A stretch of 64,000 nt of DNA from Xenophilus aerolatus (GCA_029968055.1 JASCNX010000008.1:124001-188000); one strand, 5' to 3'. Shown: positions 9,447 to 18,811, numbered from the stretch's first letter. The notes: generated by a model not told the origin, from the letters alone. Translations and numbers: made by a program.

Positions 9447-11417
9447 ATGACCGAAATCCGCAACGTCGCCGCCGAACTCGTGCGCTTCAAGCGCCGCGTG
9501 CTGGTGATCGCGCTGGTCGTCGTCGGCGCCTTCGCGCTGCTGGGCATGCGCCTGTTCTACCTGCAGGTCACGCGCCACGAGGACCTGGCCGAACAGGCCG
9601 AGAGCAACCGCACGGCCGTGGTGCCGGTGGTGCCCAACCGCGGCCTCATCCTCGACCGCAACGGCATCACGCTGGCCTCCAACTACTCGGCCTACACGCT
9701 GGAGATCACGCCGTCCAAGGCGGGCGACGTCGAGGACACGATCGACCAGCTGGCGCAGCTGGTGGACATCCAGCAGCGCGACCGCCGGCGCTTCAAGCGC
9801 CTGCGCGAGGACTCGCGCAGCTTCGACTCGGTGCCCATCCGCACCCGGCTGACCGACGAGGAGGTGGCCCGCTTCGCCGCCCAGCGCTACCGCTTCCCCG
9901 GCGTGGAGATCAAGGCGCGCCTCTTTCGCAACTACCCCTTCGGCGAACTGGGCAGCCACGTGCTGGGCTACATCGGCCGCATCAACCAGCGCGAGAAGGC
10001 CGCGATGGAGGACTGGGAGGAAGAGGACCAGGCCAACTACAAGGGCACCGACTACATCGGCAAGCTGGGCGTCGAGCAGAGCTACGAGAAAGTCCTGCAC
10101 GGCCAGACCGGCGTCGAGCAGATGGAGACCTCCGCCGGCGGGCGCGCGGTGCGCAAGCTGGGCAGCCACCCCGCCACGCCCGGCAACACCGTGATGCTGA
10201 CCCTCGACATCAAGCTGCAGCGGCTGATCGAGGACATGTTCGGCGAGCGCCGCGGCGCCATGGTGGCCATCGACCCCAGAACGGGCGAGGTGCTGGCCTT
10301 CGTCTCCAAGCCCACCTTCGACCCGAACCTCTTCGTCGAGGGCATCGACTCCGAGAGCTGGGCCGCGCTCAACGAGTCCATCGACAAGCCCCTGCTCAAC
10401 CGCGCGCTGCGCGGCACCTACCCGCCCGGCTCCACTTACAAGCCCTTCATGGCCATGGCCGCGCTGCAGCTGGGCAAGCGCTCGCCCAGCGCGATCGTGA
10501 ACGACCCCGGCTTCTACACCTATGGCGGCCACACCTTCCGCAGCCACGAGGGCGGCCTGGGCGCGCTGGACATGCACCGCGCCATCCAGATGTCCAGCAA
10601 CACGTACTTCTATTCGCTGGCCGTGGACATGGGCGTGGACGCCATCCACGACTTCATGAAGCCCATCGGCTTCGGCCAGCTCACCGGCATCGACCTGGGC
10701 GGCGAGGTGCGCGGCACGCTGCCCAGCACCGAGTGGAAGCGCAACACCTACAAGCGCGCCGAGATGAAGCGCTGGTACTCGGGCGAGACGGTGTCGCTGG
10801 GCATCGGCCAGGGCTACAACAACTTCACCATGCTGCAGCTGGCGGTGGCCGAGGCCACGCTCGCCAACGGCGGCCTCAAGCACCGGCCGCACCTGGTGCG
10901 CGCCATCAAGGACACGGTGAGCGGCAAGGTCGAGCTGGTGCCCCAGCCGCCGGCCGACGACCTCGGCTGGCTGCCCAAGAACGTCGACATCGTGCGCAGC
11001 GCGCTGGTGGCGGTGAACAAGGGCGGCACGGGCACGCGCGTGTTCGCCGGTGCGGGCTACAGCTCCGCCGGCAAGACTGGCACGGCGCAGGCGGTGTCGC
11101 TCGGCCAGGGCGTGAAATACAACGCCAAGGCGCTGGAGGAGCACCAGCGCGACCACTCGCTGTTCGCGGCCTTCGCGCCGGCCGAGGACCCGAAGATCGC
11201 CATCGCCGTGATCGTCGAGAACGCCGGCTTCGGCGCCGCGGCCGCCGCGCCCATGGTGCGCCGCGCCTTCGACTACTGGCTGATGGACCAGTACCCCAAC
11301 GAGCAGGACATGGCCGCGGTGCGCCAGGGCAAGGCCGCCGCGCCCATCGGCAAGCCGCTGGTGGCCAGCGAGATGCCGTGGCCGCCAGTGTCATCGTCGC
11401 CCAGCACCGCACCCTGA
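9447..11417 (+). CDS. mrdA: Penicillin-binding protein 2 (elongation transpeptidase)
   Basis: A 656-residue class B penicillin-binding protein that cross-links peptidoglycan during cell elongation. It has one N-terminal membrane helix (about residues 16-36), a dimerisation/pedestal domain, and the transpeptidase domain with active-site Ser329 in GSTYKP, an SSN motif in IQMSSNTYF, and Lys543-Thr-Gly in SAGKTGTAQ. The positions match E. coli PBP2 closely. The ATG at 9447 has only a poor ribosome site. rodA, usually the next gene in this operon, is absent; the downstream neighbour is the convergent adhesin gene, 58 bp away. Confidence 0.96.
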   Translation: MTEIRNVAAELVRFKRRVLVIALVVVGAFALLGMRLFYLQVTRHEDLAEQAESNRTAVVPVVPNRGLILDRNGITLASNYSAYTLEITPSKAGDVEDTIDQLAQLVDIQQRDRRRFKRLREDSRSFDSVPIRTRLTDEEVARFAAQRYRFPGVEIKARLFRNYPFGELGSHVLGYIGRINQREKAAMEDWEEEDQANYKGTDYIGKLGVEQSYEKVLHGQTGVEQMETSAGGRAVRKLGSHPATPGNTVMLTLDIKLQRLIEDMFGERRGAMVAIDPRTGEVLAFVSKPTFDPNLFVEGIDSESWAALNESIDKPLLNRALRGTYPPGSTYKPFMAMAALQLGKRSPSAIVNDPGFYTYGGHTFRSHEGGLGALDMHRAIQMSSNTYFYSLAVDMGVDAIHDFMKPIGFGQLTGIDLGGEVRGTLPSTEWKRNTYKRAEMKRWYSGETVSLGIGQGYNNFTMLQLAVAEATLANGGLKHRPHLVRAIKDTVSGKVELVPQPPADDLGWLPKNVDIVRSALVAVNKGGTGTRVFAGAGYSSAGKTGTAQAVSLGQGVKYNAKALEEHQRDHSLFAAFAPAEDPKIAIAVIVENAGFGAAAAAPMVRRAFDYWLMDQYPNEQDMAAVRQGKAAAPIGKPLVASEMPWPPVSSSPSTAP

Positions 11418-11475
11418 GCGCGGCGGCGCGAGCGCAAGCGCAGAGGCTGACGCTGACCCAGGCCCCCGTGCTGCC

Positions 11476-13506
11476 TCACCACTGGTAGCCCGCCTGCAGC
11501 CGCGCGCCGACCTGGCTGCCGTTGCCCGTGGCCACCGACAGCCCGCCGCCGACCTGCCAGTTCGTGTCGAGCTGGTACGCGAATCCCAGGCCCAGCGCAC
11601 TCTGCCCGGCGTAGCTCGCCGCTGCCGCGCCGATCCAGCGGCGGCCGGGCTGCAGGCCGGGCGCGGTGGGCATCGCCATGGCCTGTGCCACGCCGCGCGC
11701 CGCGAAGTCGCGCACGCCCTGCAGGTCGGTGCTGAACTGGCTGGTCAGCCGGGCCGCCAGCTGGGCGCCTGCGCTGTCGAGTTGCGCGCGGTTGACCGCG
11801 TCGGTGGGCGCCGTGCCCGGTGCGACGTTCGTGATCTGGCGCGGCGCTGCGCTGCTGCCCACGCTGACCGTCGAGGGCCGGTCGGCGATCGAACCCTGGC
11901 CCAGGGCCACCGATTCGGGCGCCAGCGCCTGGGCGTTCGCGCCCAGCGCCACCGCGTTCACCCCGCTGGCCAGCGAGCCCGCACCGATGGCGGTGGTCGG
12001 GTCGGCCAACGCGCGGGCGCCGTCGCCGATCGCCACCGAGCCGGCATGGCGGGCCTGCGCCTGGCGGCCGATGGCCTGGGCCCCGTCGCCCTCGGCCGAG
12101 GCGCCGATGCCGACCGCCACCGCGCCGTTGCCGGTCGCTGCCGCCGCGGCCTGCCCGGCCACCGAGCAGCGCAGCGCGCCGCCGTCCACCGTGCACACCC
12201 CCAGCTGGCCGTTGACCACCGCCTGCAGCTGCACCGACTGCGCCTGGATCTGCGTGTTCTGCACCTGCAACTGCGTGGTCTGCGCCTGCAGCTGCTGGGT
12301 CATGTCGATCACCTGGGCGCCCTGGTTGGTCGCCAGGCTCAAGGCCTGTTCGGCCGTGCTGCGCACGCCCCACAGCTGGGCGCCGTTGACGGCATCGGTC
12401 GAGGTGACGCTCACCTCGCCGGCCGTGACGCCGCTGATGCGCCCCGCGTTCACGATGCCCGTGCCGCGGTTGTCGATGCCGCCTTGCGTGACGAGCCGGC
12501 CACCAATGCTGGCACTGCCAGACATCACCAGGCTGTTCCCGCTCACTCGGCCGTTCGTCTCGATGTCGGCGACGTTGATGAGCGAGCGCCCGTTGCCGCT
12601 GCTGCCCAGCGACACGACGTTGTTGCGGCCGTCGTCGCTGCTGCCGGCGCCGAGTGCCACCGAACCGGTGCCGTTGGTCGAGCTTCCTGCGCCGAACGCC
12701 ACCGACTGCGAACCCCCCGCGAACGCGCCCCAGCCGATGGCGATCGACTGCGCCGCATAGGCCTGGCTCGAGCGGCCCAGCGCCACCCCGTTCTCGCCGA
12801 ATGCCGCGGCCGCATACCCGGCGGCCAGGCTGCCCGTGGCCGCCGCGCGTGCCGACGAGCCCAGGGCCGTGCTGCCGAAGGTCCGGGCATCGCTGTCGGC
12901 GCCGAGGGCGGTGCCGCGCTCGTCGCGCGCCTGGCTGCGCGTGCCCAGGGCCGTGGCGAACTGTCCCGTGGCGCTGGCGTCGGCGCCGCTGGCCACCGCA
13001 CGTTCACCGTCGGCCACGCTGCGCGTGCCCGAGGCCGTGGAGAACTGCCCGGTGGCGCTCGCGTCGGCGCCGCTCGCCACTGCGCGTTCGCCCTCGGCAA
13101 CGCTGCGGTAGCCGAGGGCGATGGAGGCCTCGCCGCTCGCGTTGGCGACGTTGCCGGCCGCCAGCGACGAGCCCGCGCTGGCCTGCGTGTTGGACCCGAT
13201 CGCCGTGGCGGAGCCGCCGGAGGCCCTGGCGCTGCGACCGAGGGCCGTGTTGCCGCGCGACAGGTCGATGCCGGCCATCGACTCTGCGCCGCCGGCGATG
13301 TTGCCGGTGCAGTCGGCCTGGACCACGTCGCGCGCGGTGCTGAAGCCCGAATAGGCGTTCTCGTCGCGGCTGCTGTAGAGCGTGCCGCCGGGGCACAGGT
13401 TGGGGTTCAGCACCTGCGCATGCAGCGGGCCGGCAGCGCCGGCCAGCAGGCCGCAGGCCAGTGCGGCCGCAAGTGGGTGGCCGCTCAGGGGTTTCATGGG
13501 GTTCAT
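11476..13506 (-). CDS. Trimeric autotransporter adhesin (YadA-like)
   Basis: A 676-residue outer-membrane adhesin. Residues 1-30 form a signal peptide ending LHA. Head 1 (about 85-300) is built of left-handed beta-roll repeats of the SxAxGxxAxA type. It includes two nearly identical 28-residue units at 139-166 and 167-194. Then come a neck (TSTDAVNGAQLW, about 369-379), a glutamine-rich coiled coil with four heptads at 404-431, a Cys438/Cys447 pair, a second head (459-550), a second neck (APTDAVNRAQL) and the four-strand membrane anchor ending in YQW. The aromatic last residue is as expected for beta-barrel assembly. The ATG at 13506 has GAGGAG seven bases upstream. It is divergent from a LuxR-type regulator. 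Confidence 0.93.
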   Translation of the reverse strand: MNPMKPLSGHPLAAALACGLLAGAAGPLHAQVLNPNLCPGGTLYSSRDENAYSGFSTARDVVQADCTGNIAGGAESMAGIDLSRGNTALGRSARASGGSATAIGSNTQASAGSSLAAGNVANASGEASIALGYRSVAEGERAVASGADASATGQFSTASGTRSVADGERAVASGADASATGQFATALGTRSQARDERGTALGADSDARTFGSTALGSSARAAATGSLAAGYAAAAFGENGVALGRSSQAYAAQSIAIGWGAFAGGSQSVAFGAGSSTNGTGSVALGAGSSDDGRNNVVSLGSSGNGRSLINVADIETNGRVSGNSLVMSGSASIGGRLVTQGGIDNRGTGIVNAGRISGVTAGEVSVTSTDAVNGAQLWGVRSTAEQALSLATNQGAQVIDMTQQLQAQTTQLQVQNTQIQAQSVQLQAVVNGQLGVCTVDGGALRCSVAGQAAAAATGNGAVAVGIGASAEGDGAQAIGRQAQARHAGSVAIGDGARALADPTTAIGAGSLASGVNAVALGANAQALAPESVALGQGSIADRPSTVSVGSSAAPRQITNVAPGTAPTDAVNRAQLDSAGAQLAARLTSQFSTDLQGVRDFAARGVAQAMAMPTAPGLQPGRRWIGAAAASYAGQSALGLGFAYQLDTNWQVGGGLSVATGNGSQVGARLQAGYQW
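12925..13092. repeat. 84-bp tandem duplication in the adhesin head
   Basis: Two adjacent 84-bp units (13092-13009 and 13008-12925, reading the minus strand) encode nearly the same 28 residues, each beginning GERAVASGADASATGQF. They are the most similar repeats in the gene and look like a recent in-frame duplication. Such units can expand or contract by recombination and change the length of the adhesin head. Confidence 0.8.
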
Positions 13507-13617
13507 CGGGGCGCTCCTCGCTCGTCGCGGCATGCCGCCGCCCGCCGAATGCTGGGCCCGCGCGGGCCTGCGCCGATACCGCGCTTTGTGGTAGCCTCGC
13601 GCGCCTTTTCGCGTGCC

Positions 13618-14637
13618 ATGCCTGCCGTTCGCACACCATCGCCTGCCCCGCACGGCCCGCGCATTGCCGACGGCGAGCCCGTCGCGCTGCTGCGCCTGGC
13701 GCGCACCACGCGCAGCGAGCATTTCCAGCAGCAGCTGCTGCAGCGCCTGCTCGCGCTGTTCGGCGCCGACCACGGCGCCATCAACACCTGGCACCCGCGC
13801 TGTTTCGTGTCCTCGGTCGGCATCGGCTACGACCTCGCCGCCATGAGCGAGGAGTGGAACCGCATCGGCGGCGGCGAGATGGACTTCATCACCTTCGCGA
13901 TGCGCGCGCAGCCCGAGCAGGCCGATTTCGCCAACGCCGACGATCCGCGCTGGCAGCACGCGCCGGCCGCTTGGCGCGCCTTCCTCACGCGCCATGGCAT
14001 CGTCCACCAGATGGGCGTCGCCATTCCCTTCGAGGGCAGCGAGACCTTCGCGCACCTGTACCTCAACCGCGGCCCCGCGTCGCCACCGCTCACCCCGCAC
14101 GATGCGCGCGCGCTCACCGCGCTGACGCCGCACATCCGCGAGGCGCTGCTGGTCAACCGGCTCTATGCACATGCGCGGCAGGGCCTGGACGAGCAGGCCC
14201 AGCCCATGGCGCTGGTCGATGCGCAGGGCTGGGTGCTGTTCGCCAACCGGGCCTTCTGCGCCGCCTGGCCCGAGCTGGCCGACCTGGCAGGTGCCGAGGC
14301 CCCGCAGTTGCCCGCGGGCTGGCTGTCCGCCGGGCCCGCGGCGGCGGCGGCGCGCCGGCGGCTGGCTGCGGCAGGCTGGACGATCGACATCGCTGCCGAT
14401 GCGCAGCACCTGCGGGTCGCGCTGAAGCGGCGGCCCGCGCGCGGCCGCTCGGCGGCGCTCACGCTGCGCCAGGCCGAGGTCGCGCGCGCCTACTGCGCGG
14501 GCTACACCAGCAAGGACATCGGCCTGCGCCTGGGCCTGTCGCCGGCCACGGTGCGGGTCCATCTGCGCAACGCGTATGCGCGTGCCGGCGTGCGCAGCCG
14601 CTCGGCATTGCGCGACTGGCTGGCGGACTCGGACTGA
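13618..14637 (+). CDS. LuxR-type transcriptional regulator
   Basis: A 339-residue regulator. The C-terminal 60 residues are a LuxR/GerE helix-turn-helix: LTLRQAEVARAYCAGYTSKD followed by GLSPATVRVHLRNAYARAG. The N-terminal part has no receiver or autoinducer-binding motif that I recognise; it may be a GAF- or PAS-like sensor, with a PAS-like stretch near MALVDAQGWVLFANRAF (about residues 197-215). The gene starts 111 bp from the divergent adhesin gene, so control of the adhesin is plausible but unproven. The start at 13618 is the only ATG before the conserved part and lacks a clear ribosome site. Confidence 0.85.
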   Translation: MPAVRTPSPAPHGPRIADGEPVALLRLARTTRSEHFQQQLLQRLLALFGADHGAINTWHPRCFVSSVGIGYDLAAMSEEWNRIGGGEMDFITFAMRAQPEQADFANADDPRWQHAPAAWRAFLTRHGIVHQMGVAIPFEGSETFAHLYLNRGPASPPLTPHDARALTALTPHIREALLVNRLYAHARQGLDEQAQPMALVDAQGWVLFANRAFCAAWPELADLAGAEAPQLPAGWLSAGPAAAAARRRLAAAGWTIDIAADAQHLRVALKRRPARGRSAALTLRQAEVARAYCAGYTSKDIGLRLGLSPATVRVHLRNAYARAGVRSRSALRDWLADSD

Positions 14638-14656
14638 GCCTGCATGCGTACCGTCG

Positions 14657-15853
14657 CTACAGCCCCAGCACCTGCTTGGCGATGATGTTGCGCTGGATCT
14701 CGTTGCTGCCGCCGTAGATCGACATCGCGCGCCGCCAGAAGTAGTTGGCCGGCGCGCCGCGCACGCTGGCCTCGATGCCGCCCATGTCGCCCTCGCCGTG
14801 GGCGAGTGCCGGGTCCAGGCGCTGGCCCGCGGGGCCGGCCGCCTCGTACAGCAGCTCGGTCAGGCGCTGGCCGATCTCGGTGCCGCGGATCTTGAGCGAC
14901 GAGGCCAGTCCCGCGCCCGGCGAGCTGCCGCTGCCCATGCTCGACAGCGCGCGCAGCGTGTTCATCTCGAGCGCCTTGAGCTGCGCCTCCACGCGCGCCA
15001 CCTTGGCGCGGAACAGCGGCTGCTCGATCAGCGGCCGGCCGCGGTGCTGCACCGTGCGGGCCATGCGGTGCAGCCGGCGCAGCGCGAAGGTCGAGAAGCC
15101 GATGTTCGAGTTCTCGACCCGCTCGTGCTCCAGCAGGAACTTCGCGTAGTGCCAGCCGCGGCCCTCTTCGCCCACGAGGTTGGCCTTGGGCACCTTTACG
15201 TCGGTGAAGAACACGGCGTTGAAGGAGTGCGTGCCCTCCAGCATCGGGATCGGCTGGACCTCGATGCCCGGCGACTTCATGTCGATCAGCAGGAAGGAGA
15301 TGCCTTCCTGCTTGCGGCCCTCGCGGCTGGTGCGCACCAGGCAGAACATCCAGTCGGCATGGTGGGCGTACGAGGTCCAGATCTTCTGGCCGTTGACCAC
15401 GTAATGGTCGCCATGGTCGTCGGCGCGGGTGGCGAGCGAGGCGAGGTCCGAGCCCGACTGCGGCTCCGAATAGCCCTGGCACCACCACACCGTCGAATCG
15501 CGGATGCCGGGCAGGTGCTGCGCCTGCTGCGCCTCGGAGCCGAAGTTGTAGATCACCGGGCCCACCATGCGCGGCCCGAAGGGCTGGATGGTCGGGCAGT
15601 TCATCTCGCCGCTGATGGTCTCGAACAGGTAGCGCTGCGTCGCCGTCCAGCCGGGGCCGCCCTGCGACACCGGCCAGGTGTAGGCGTGCCAGCCGCGTGC
15701 GCCCAGGATCTGCTGCCAGCGCATGTGGTCCTCGCGCGTGAGGTGCAGGTCGTGTTCCACGCGGCGCGAGATGTCGGCCGGCAGGTGGTCGCGGATGAAG
15801 CTTCGCACCTCGTCGGCGAAGGCTTGTTCCTCGGGGGTGAAGGCGAGTTCCAT
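14657..15853 (-). CDS. Acyl-CoA dehydrogenase (PimC-like large subunit)
   Basis: A 398-residue FAD enzyme expected to introduce a 2,3-double bond into an acyl-CoA thioester. The N-terminal helical domain is followed by the FAD/substrate beta domain (WWCQGYSEPQSGSDLASL, residues about 124-141, and GQKIWTSYAH). The C-terminal signature is IYGGSNEIQRNIIAKQVLGL. It strongly resembles the 399-residue dehydrogenase at 37307-38506, so the two are paralogues. The closest family I recognise is the large subunit of pimeloyl-CoA-type dehydrogenases; the true substrate is unknown. It is cotranscribed with, and 20 bp downstream of, the VOC gene. Confidence 0.9.
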   Translation of the reverse strand: MELAFTPEEQAFADEVRSFIRDHLPADISRRVEHDLHLTREDHMRWQQILGARGWHAYTWPVSQGGPGWTATQRYLFETISGEMNCPTIQPFGPRMVGPVIYNFGSEAQQAQHLPGIRDSTVWWCQGYSEPQSGSDLASLATRADDHGDHYVVNGQKIWTSYAHHADWMFCLVRTSREGRKQEGISFLLIDMKSPGIEVQPIPMLEGTHSFNAVFFTDVKVPKANLVGEEGRGWHYAKFLLEHERVENSNIGFSTFALRRLHRMARTVQHRGRPLIEQPLFRAKVARVEAQLKALEMNTLRALSSMGSGSSPGAGLASSLKIRGTEIGQRLTELLYEAAGPAGQRLDPALAHGEGDMGGIEASVRGAPANYFWRRAMSIYGGSNEIQRNIIAKQVLGL

Positions 15854-15873
15854 GGCTGTCCTGGTGATGGCGC

Positions 15874-16683
15874 TCAGGCCGGTGAGAAGATGAAATGCAC
15901 GCCGCCGACCGTCACGCGGTCTTCGGCGTCGGGCAGGCCGCGCGCACGCGCGGCGGCGCGGATGGCCGCCGCATCGCGCACCTGCAGCACCACGGCCGCC
16001 AGGCCGTCGCCGCGGCCATCCGTGTCGGGCACGAACTGCAGCCGCGCGTTGTCCAGCGGCACCTGCTGGCCGGCTTCGGCAGGGCGTTGCAGGATGTCGG
16101 CCCAGCGCTGCGCCAGCGGCGCCGGCTCGGCCGCCTGCAGCACGGCACCGGCAAGCCCGGTGACGCGGCCGGTCGACACATGCTGCTGCCAGTGCGGGCC
16201 GGCGGGCCAGTAGGGGCCGTCGAGGCTGGCGCCGTTCTTGGTGCAGTTGATCTCCAGCAGGGCGCCGCCGGTGTCGCGCGGATGCAGCTGCAGCCCCTCG
16301 TAGTCGCCCAGCGCCAGCGGCGCGGCCACGCGCACGCCCACCTGCGCCACGTGGCTGCGCCAGCGCGGCAGCGATTCGCTGTCCAGGATCACCATGTAGC
16401 CGCCGTCGCCGCCGCGGCGTTCCAGGTAGCGGCCCGCCGTGGTGCCGTCCTGCACCGGGGCCACCACCTCGATGAACTGCCGGCCGAAGGGCATCAGCGC
16501 GTTGTGCAGTCCGAACTGGCCGACCTCCGGGTCGTGGTGGCAGACCTGCACGCCGAAGACGGCGCACAGGTCGTCCACGACCGGATCGAGTTCGCGCGCG
16601 ACGAGGCAGATCTGCCGCAGCCGGAGGAAGGGTGGGACGGCGGCAGACGGTGCGTCCGCGGGGCCTTGCTGAGCCTGGTTCAT
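15874..16683 (-). CDS. VOC-superfamily protein (glyoxalase/dioxygenase fold)
   Basis: A 269-residue protein with two vicinal-oxygen-chelate modules. The first starts FLRLRQICLVARELDPVVDD (about residue 18) and the second ends VGGVHFIFSP. A buried metal site is suggested by the HHDPEVGQFGLHNA segment and the glutamate in ALLEINCTKNG. Members of this family include glyoxalases, epimerases (such as methylmalonyl-CoA epimerase) and extradiol dioxygenases. Next to acyl-CoA enzymes, a CoA-thioester epimerase or isomerase is possible, but this is inference. ATG at 16683 with a GGAGA site 8 bases upstream. First gene of a minus-strand pair divergent from the CoA-transferase. Confidence 0.8.
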   Translation of the reverse strand: MNQAQQGPADAPSAAVPPFLRLRQICLVARELDPVVDDLCAVFGVQVCHHDPEVGQFGLHNALMPFGRQFIEVVAPVQDGTTAGRYLERRGGDGGYMVILDSESLPRWRSHVAQVGVRVAAPLALGDYEGLQLHPRDTGGALLEINCTKNGASLDGPYWPAGPHWQQHVSTGRVTGLAGAVLQAAEPAPLAQRWADILQRPAEAGQQVPLDNARLQFVPDTDGRGDGLAAVVLQVRDAAAIRAAARARGLPDAEDRVTVGGVHFIFSPA

Positions 16684-16703
16684 CGAGTTGTCTCCTGAAA
16701 ATA

Positions 16704-16716
16704 TGATATAACAAAT
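16704..16716. promoter_or_regulatory. Candidate GntR-type operator, site 1
   Basis: TGATATAACAAAT in the 98-bp divergent gap between the VOC and CoA-transferase genes fits YGWTATAACMWAT, as do sites at 20434 and 30115. The core TGATATAACA is a palindrome with one mismatch. The TATAAC part also resembles a -10 box, so operator and promoter may overlap or the motif may only be a promoter element. Confidence 0.5.
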
Positions 16717-16781
16717 TAAATAAAAACGCCGCCCTGGCGATGTGCCGGGCAAGACAGGCGCCACCACGGAGACACCTGCCC

Positions 16782-17966
16782 ATGACTTCCCTCGACGGCC
16801 TGCGCGTCCTCGACCTCTCGCGCTTCATCGCCGGGCCCTACTGCGCCATGATGCTGGGCGACATGGGCGCGGAGGTGGTCAAGATCGAGCCGCCCGGCGA
16901 AGGCGAGTACGCGCGCCGCGCGCTGCCCGCGGTGGAGGGCCAGAGCCTCTACACCTTCATCGTCAACCGCAACAAGAAGAGCCTGGCCATCGACCTGCGC
17001 CATCCCGAGGGGCTGGCCACGCTGAAGGCGCTCATCCGCGAGGCCGACGTGCTGGTCGAGAACTTCCGCCCCGGCACGATGGAGCAGATGGGGCTGGGCT
17101 GGGAGGCGGTGCATGCGCTCAACCCGCGCCTGGTGATGGCGCGCATCTCCGGCTTCGGGCAGGACGGTCCGCTGGCGCACAAGCAGTGCTTCGACGGCGT
17201 GGCACAGGCCATGAGCGGCCTGATGGACATGACCGGCCAGCCCGACGGCCCGCCCACCATGATCGGTTCGTTCATGTGCGACTACACCACCGGCATGTAC
17301 GCGGCGCTGGGCATCCTGGCGGCGCTGAATGCGCGCCATGCCACCGGCACCGGCCAGCTGGTGGACGTGTCGCTGCTGGAGAGCGCGCTGTCGATGCTGA
17401 TGACCGCCATCCCGCAGCAGAAGCTCCTGGGCCAGACCATGACCCGCGTGGGCAGCCGCGACCGCTACGTCGCGCCGTCCAACACCTTCGAGGCCGGCGA
17501 CGGGCGCTACGTCCTGATGGTGGGCGGCGACGACAACATGTTCCCGCGCGTGCTGCGTGCCATGAAGCGGCCCGCGCTCATCGAGGACCCGCGTTTCGCC
17601 ACCATGGCCAGTCGCCTGGAACACCGCGACGCCGTGGAAGGCATCGTCGCCGAGTGGATGCAGGCCCACAGCGCGGACCGGATCGTCGCTTGGCTCGAGG
17701 CCGAGGGCGTGCCCTGCGCCAAGATCGCGCGTGTCGACGAGGTGGTGGACAACCCGCAGCTCGCGCACCGCGGGGCCATCCGCGACGTGCCCTTCGGCGA
17801 CAGCGCCGTGCCCATGCAGGGCGTGACCATCCACCTGTCGGACACGCCGCTGAGCATCCGCAGCCCGCTGCCGCGCGTGGGCGAACACAACGCCGAGGTG
17901 CTGGCCGGGTGGCTGGGCCACGGCCCCGAGCGCGTGGCCGCGCTGCAGGCCGCCGGCGCGCTCTGA
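16782..17966 (+). CDS. Class III CoA-transferase (CaiB/BaiF family)
   Basis: A 394-residue family III CoA-transferase that moves CoA between a carboxylic acid and an acyl-CoA through an aspartyl anhydride. The N-terminus (LDGLRVLDLSRFIAGPYCAM) and the EPPGEGEYAR segment are typical of the CoA-binding interlocked dimer. The catalytic aspartate should be Asp167 in SFMCDYTTGMYAA, close to the Asp169 of formyl-CoA transferase. It is the first gene of a plus-strand operon with two hydratases and an SDR. It probably activates a substrate or an intermediate of the island's pathway. Confidence 0.92.
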   Translation: MTSLDGLRVLDLSRFIAGPYCAMMLGDMGAEVVKIEPPGEGEYARRALPAVEGQSLYTFIVNRNKKSLAIDLRHPEGLATLKALIREADVLVENFRPGTMEQMGLGWEAVHALNPRLVMARISGFGQDGPLAHKQCFDGVAQAMSGLMDMTGQPDGPPTMIGSFMCDYTTGMYAALGILAALNARHATGTGQLVDVSLLESALSMLMTAIPQQKLLGQTMTRVGSRDRYVAPSNTFEAGDGRYVLMVGGDDNMFPRVLRAMKRPALIEDPRFATMASRLEHRDAVEGIVAEWMQAHSADRIVAWLEAEGVPCAKIARVDEVVDNPQLAHRGAIRDVPFGDSAVPMQGVTIHLSDTPLSIRSPLPRVGEHNAEVLAGWLGHGPERVAALQAAGAL

Positions 17967-17992
17967 CACACACCGCACCCAGGAGACACACC

Positions 17993-18784
17993 TTGACGAC
18001 CGAACTCATCGAAGCGCGCGACGGCAGCGTGCTCACCCTCACGCTGAACCGGCCCGAGCGGCTGAACGCGCTCACGCCCGGCATGACCGACGCCCTGCTC
18101 GCCGCACTGCGCCGCGCCGCCATCGACCCGGCCGTGCGCGCCGTGGTGCTCACCGGCGCGGGCCGGGGCTTCTGCGCCGGCGGCGACGTCAAGTCGATGG
18201 CCGAGAGCGACGGCCCGCCGGCCACGCTGGAGGCGCGCACCCACCAGCTGCGCGAGCACATGGAATGCGCGCGCCTGCTGCGCGAGATGCCCAAGCCGAC
18301 GCTGGCCGTGGTGCGCGGCGCCTGCGCAGGCGCCGGGCTGTCGCTGGCGCTGGCCTGCGACCTGCTCGTCGCGTCGGACACGCTCAAGCTGACCTCGGCC
18401 TTCGCCAAGGTCGGCCTGTCGGGCGACTTCGGCAGCACCTGGTTCCTCACCCAGCTGCTGGGTCCGCGGGCGCGCGCCTTCGCGCTGCTCTCGCCCGTGC
18501 TCAGGGCCGACGAGGCGCTGCAGCTGGGCCTGGCCACACGCGTGGTGCCCGATGCGGAACTCGACGACGCCGGCCGCCAGCTCGCGCGCCAGCTCGCCGA
18601 CGGGCCGACCATCACGCTGGGCCACATCAAGTCCAACCTCAATGCGGCCGAGCAGGGCGCCACGCTCTCGCAGGCACTGGACCACGAGGCCGTGCGCCAC
18701 ATCCGCTGCGCGATGACCGAGGACCACGTCGAGGCCGCGCGCGCCTTCGTCGAGAAGCGCACGCCCGTCTTCGCCAACCGTTGA
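17993..18784 (+). CDS. Enoyl-CoA hydratase/isomerase family protein
   Basis: A 263-residue crotonase-fold enzyme. The oxyanion-hole motifs are GAGRGFCAGGDV (about residues 57-68) and ACAGAGLSLALACD. At the second catalytic position it has GLSGDFGSTWFL, with Asp instead of the Glu of classical hydratases. This pattern is seen in PaaG-like isomerases, so hydratase, isomerase or hydrolase activity are all possible. I start it at TTG 17993 because AGGAGA lies six bases upstream and the family N-terminus (LIEARDGSVLTLTLNRPERL) follows at once. Operon member, 26 bp after the CoA-transferase gene. Confidence 0.88.
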   Translation: MTTELIEARDGSVLTLTLNRPERLNALTPGMTDALLAALRRAAIDPAVRAVVLTGAGRGFCAGGDVKSMAESDGPPATLEARTHQLREHMECARLLREMPKPTLAVVRGACAGAGLSLALACDLLVASDTLKLTSAFAKVGLSGDFGSTWFLTQLLGPRARAFALLSPVLRADEALQLGLATRVVPDAELDDAGRQLARQLADGPTITLGHIKSNLNAAEQGATLSQALDHEAVRHIRCAMTEDHVEAARAFVEKRTPVFANR

Positions 18785-18811
18785 ACGAACCCAGCAAGAG
18801 AGAGACCCGCC

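Noticed and set aside
12925-13092. CRISPR-like repeat array
   Set aside because: The units are adjacent without spacers, in frame, and encode adhesin head repeats.
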